From Crocinitomicaceae bacterium (GTDB lineage Bacteria; Bacteroidota; Bacteroidia; Flavobacteriales_D; Crocinitomicaceae), in assembly GCA_022447585.1 (NCBI GenBank), contig JAKVAR010000006.1, positions 248,001 through 312,000 on the forward strand: DNA of 64,000 nt, given 5' to 3'. The number at the start of each line of letters is the position of its first letter. Positions within the stretch are counted from its first letter, which is position 1. Shown piece after piece: positions 62,628 through 64,000 of this stretch. Made by a program: the position numbers and the translations under genes. Below the pieces are notes generated by a model. That model did not search any database, was not told where the DNA came from, and was given only the letters and a program-made list of their open reading frames with translations.

Positions 62628-63995
62628 CTATTCCATGAGAATATATTCGAGTTCACTGTGGTAGTAGTTGCTTTCATATATTAATTGAATTTCTTGAACT
62701 TTTGCATTCAACCAAGCGCTTTCTCTAGAGTTAATCATAAATATTGAGCTTTCTCCAAGTTGAAATAGAGTTAACTCTGAATTGTAAAGTGTTTCATTAT
62801 TCATCACCAATTTATTGATTACATCGAGTTGAGATAGAGATAGGCTATAATTGTTTCTTATGGCTTTTATTTTTGCCGATAAAGACACTGCTTTCTCTTG
62901 CATCTTTAGTTTTTCATCTTTTAGTTTTAATTGCGCCAATTGAACACTACCGCGTGCTTTTCTAGACAAAATATCATAAGAGAAATTTGCTCCCCAGTTA
63001 TAATTGTCCGTATTATAAGAGTTTATTGGGTTGCCATTAACTGAGCTAGAAATAGCGTTATATTTTAGACTGAGTTTTGGTTTCCATGATTCCCGCTTTA
63101 ACTTTAAATCTATTTCTCTTTGCTCTATATTGAACCCATTAATCGCAATCATTGGGTGATTTAATAATGTTGAATCAATTGCTTTGTTTGGAAAGATTTT
63201 GAGTTGAGTAGTTTTCTCTGGATATACATTGTCTAATTCTAACGGTATTAGTTTGTTGGACCATAAGAACATTTCAACCATTATTTCACTGTTAACGAGT
63301 TGGTTATTTGCTTTTTCAAGAGAAATCAGTCTATTTTGAAATGCTATAGAAGCCTCAACGGTATCAATGTATGGTTTGTCGCCAAAATATGCAGACTCTT
63401 TAACGGCTTTTAATCTAATTTCCGCGTTTTCATATGCTTGTTTATAGACATTATATACTCGATATGCCTGCTGCCATTTCCAATAAGCAATTGATGCCTC
63501 TTTTTTCAAGTCGCTAAGCATTATTATGCGCTCGTTTGAATTGATTTCAAGCAAAGATTTTGATTTTTCAAAAATTGCTCTTCTTTCATTCATTATTAAA
63601 CCGTTACCCAGCTGTATTTCAATACCAGCCTGCCATAAACCATTTGTAGGAACCCGTTGTTCAGGGTTGAGGTATATTCCATCGTTGAGAGAGTATCCAG
63701 CGTTGAAGGAAACACCATACCAAGTTGGAACTTTTAACCCTCCTTCTATTTTACTGTAATACTGTTGGTCGTTGAAGTACTTTTGATTAATGTTTCCTAC
63801 TAATTTTGGATCAAAAGCACCTCGAGATTCTTGCAAGTTGGCCTCCCCCATTTGTCCTTTAAGTTCTGCTCTTTGTGCAAAGGGATGATTACCCATGACT
63901 ATTTCGATGAAAGAATCGTAACTAATTACTACTGTTGAATCTTGGGCGAAAATAGAGGTGCTTGCAATAAATAAAACGAATAGAATTGCTCTCAT
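62628..63995 (-). CDS. TolC family outer-membrane efflux protein
   Basis: A 455-residue protein with a signal peptide (about 1-17, ending IFAQ), then the TolC architecture: repeated long helices (about 45-75, 140-215, 220-260, 345-440) with strands between (GLKVPTWYGVSFNAGYSL). It forms an outer-membrane channel that works with an inner-membrane pump and adaptor. Those partner genes are not in the window but would be expected upstream on the minus strand, beyond the right edge. It points towards the MNIO operon (267-base gap) and could help export its product, but that is only a neighbourhood inference. Confidence 0.88.
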   Translation of the reverse strand: MRAILFVLFIASTSIFAQDSTVVISYDSFIEIVMGNHPFAQRAELKGQMGEANLQESRGAFDPKLVGNINQKYFNDQQYYSKIEGGLKVPTWYGVSFNAGYSLNDGIYLNPEQRVPTNGLWQAGIEIQLGNGLIMNERRAIFEKSKSLLEINSNERIIMLSDLKKEASIAYWKWQQAYRVYNVYKQAYENAEIRLKAVKESAYFGDKPYIDTVEASIAFQNRLISLEKANNQLVNSEIMVEMFLWSNKLIPLELDNVYPEKTTQLKIFPNKAIDSTLLNHPMIAINGFNIEQREIDLKLKRESWKPKLSLKYNAISSSVNGNPINSYNTDNYNWGANFSYDILSRKARGSVQLAQLKLKDEKLKMQEKAVSLSAKIKAIRNNYSLSLSQLDVINKLVMNNETLYNSELTLFQLGESSIFMINSRESAWLNAKVQEIQLIYESNYYHSELEYILME

Positions 63996-64000
63996 TTTAC

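Overview
The window looks like chromosomal DNA of a marine-type member of the Bacteroidota, most likely Flavobacteriales (perhaps Crocinitomicaceae-like, an inference). The evidence is low GC content, TAnnTTTG promoter motifs, the gliding lipoprotein GldH, a PorP/SprF protein, several type IX secretion (T9SS) sorting domains, a long three-domain IspG and a Bacteroidota-type succinate dehydrogenase. No rRNA operon, IS element or CRISPR array was seen. One tRNA (Cys, GCA) is present.

Layout. 0-9.8 kb: a TPR lipoprotein, a PorP/SprF plus giant CotH-type T9SS cargo pair, a small lipoprotein with a DUF2490 barrel, and the conserved holB-ricT-gldH cluster. 9.8-23.6 kb: a secreted coiled-coil protein, an EamA transporter, a universal stress protein, a 1290-residue propeller/adenylate cyclase/HD protein, ferritin, RNase R, and a sensor kinase with a LytTR regulator. 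23.64-24.33 kb: a 691-bp AT-rich gap carrying a cluster of DnaA boxes, my candidate for oriC. 24.3-33.6 kb: rpiB, a TlpA-like protein, an ECF sigma factor with a membrane-anchored CHU_C partner, a four-gene minus-strand operon (epimerase, CPBP, SDR, membrane protein) and a halogenase-DUF1702 pair. 33.9-47 kb: tRNA-Cys, gltX-folB, a DUF4175 giant protein, a histidine-kinase-like ATPase, ybeY, mnmG, ispG, a desaturase and small genes. Two perfect parS sites lie at 39.9 and 40.28 kb. 47-56.2 kb: T9SS cargo, the sdhCAB operon, an LD-carboxypeptidase, tadA and mnmE. 56.2-60.5 kb: an accessory stretch downstream of mnmE with a truncated integrase and two secreted proteins. 60.5-64 kb: a three-gene RiPP-like operon (small secreted polycationic peptide, DUF692/MNIO enzyme, HvfC/BufC-like partner) and a TolC-family protein.

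Four points deserve most attention: (1) the candidate oriC with two parS sites 16 kb away, one overlapping the mnmG promoter; (2) the MNIO cassette with an unrecognised single-cysteine precursor candidate; (3) the flavin halogenase-DUF1702 pair without any polyketide synthase in view; (4) signalling proteins of unusual architecture, namely the cyclase-HD fusion and the ECF sigma/CHU_C pair. All functional assignments are from reading the sequence and remembering families; no search was run.
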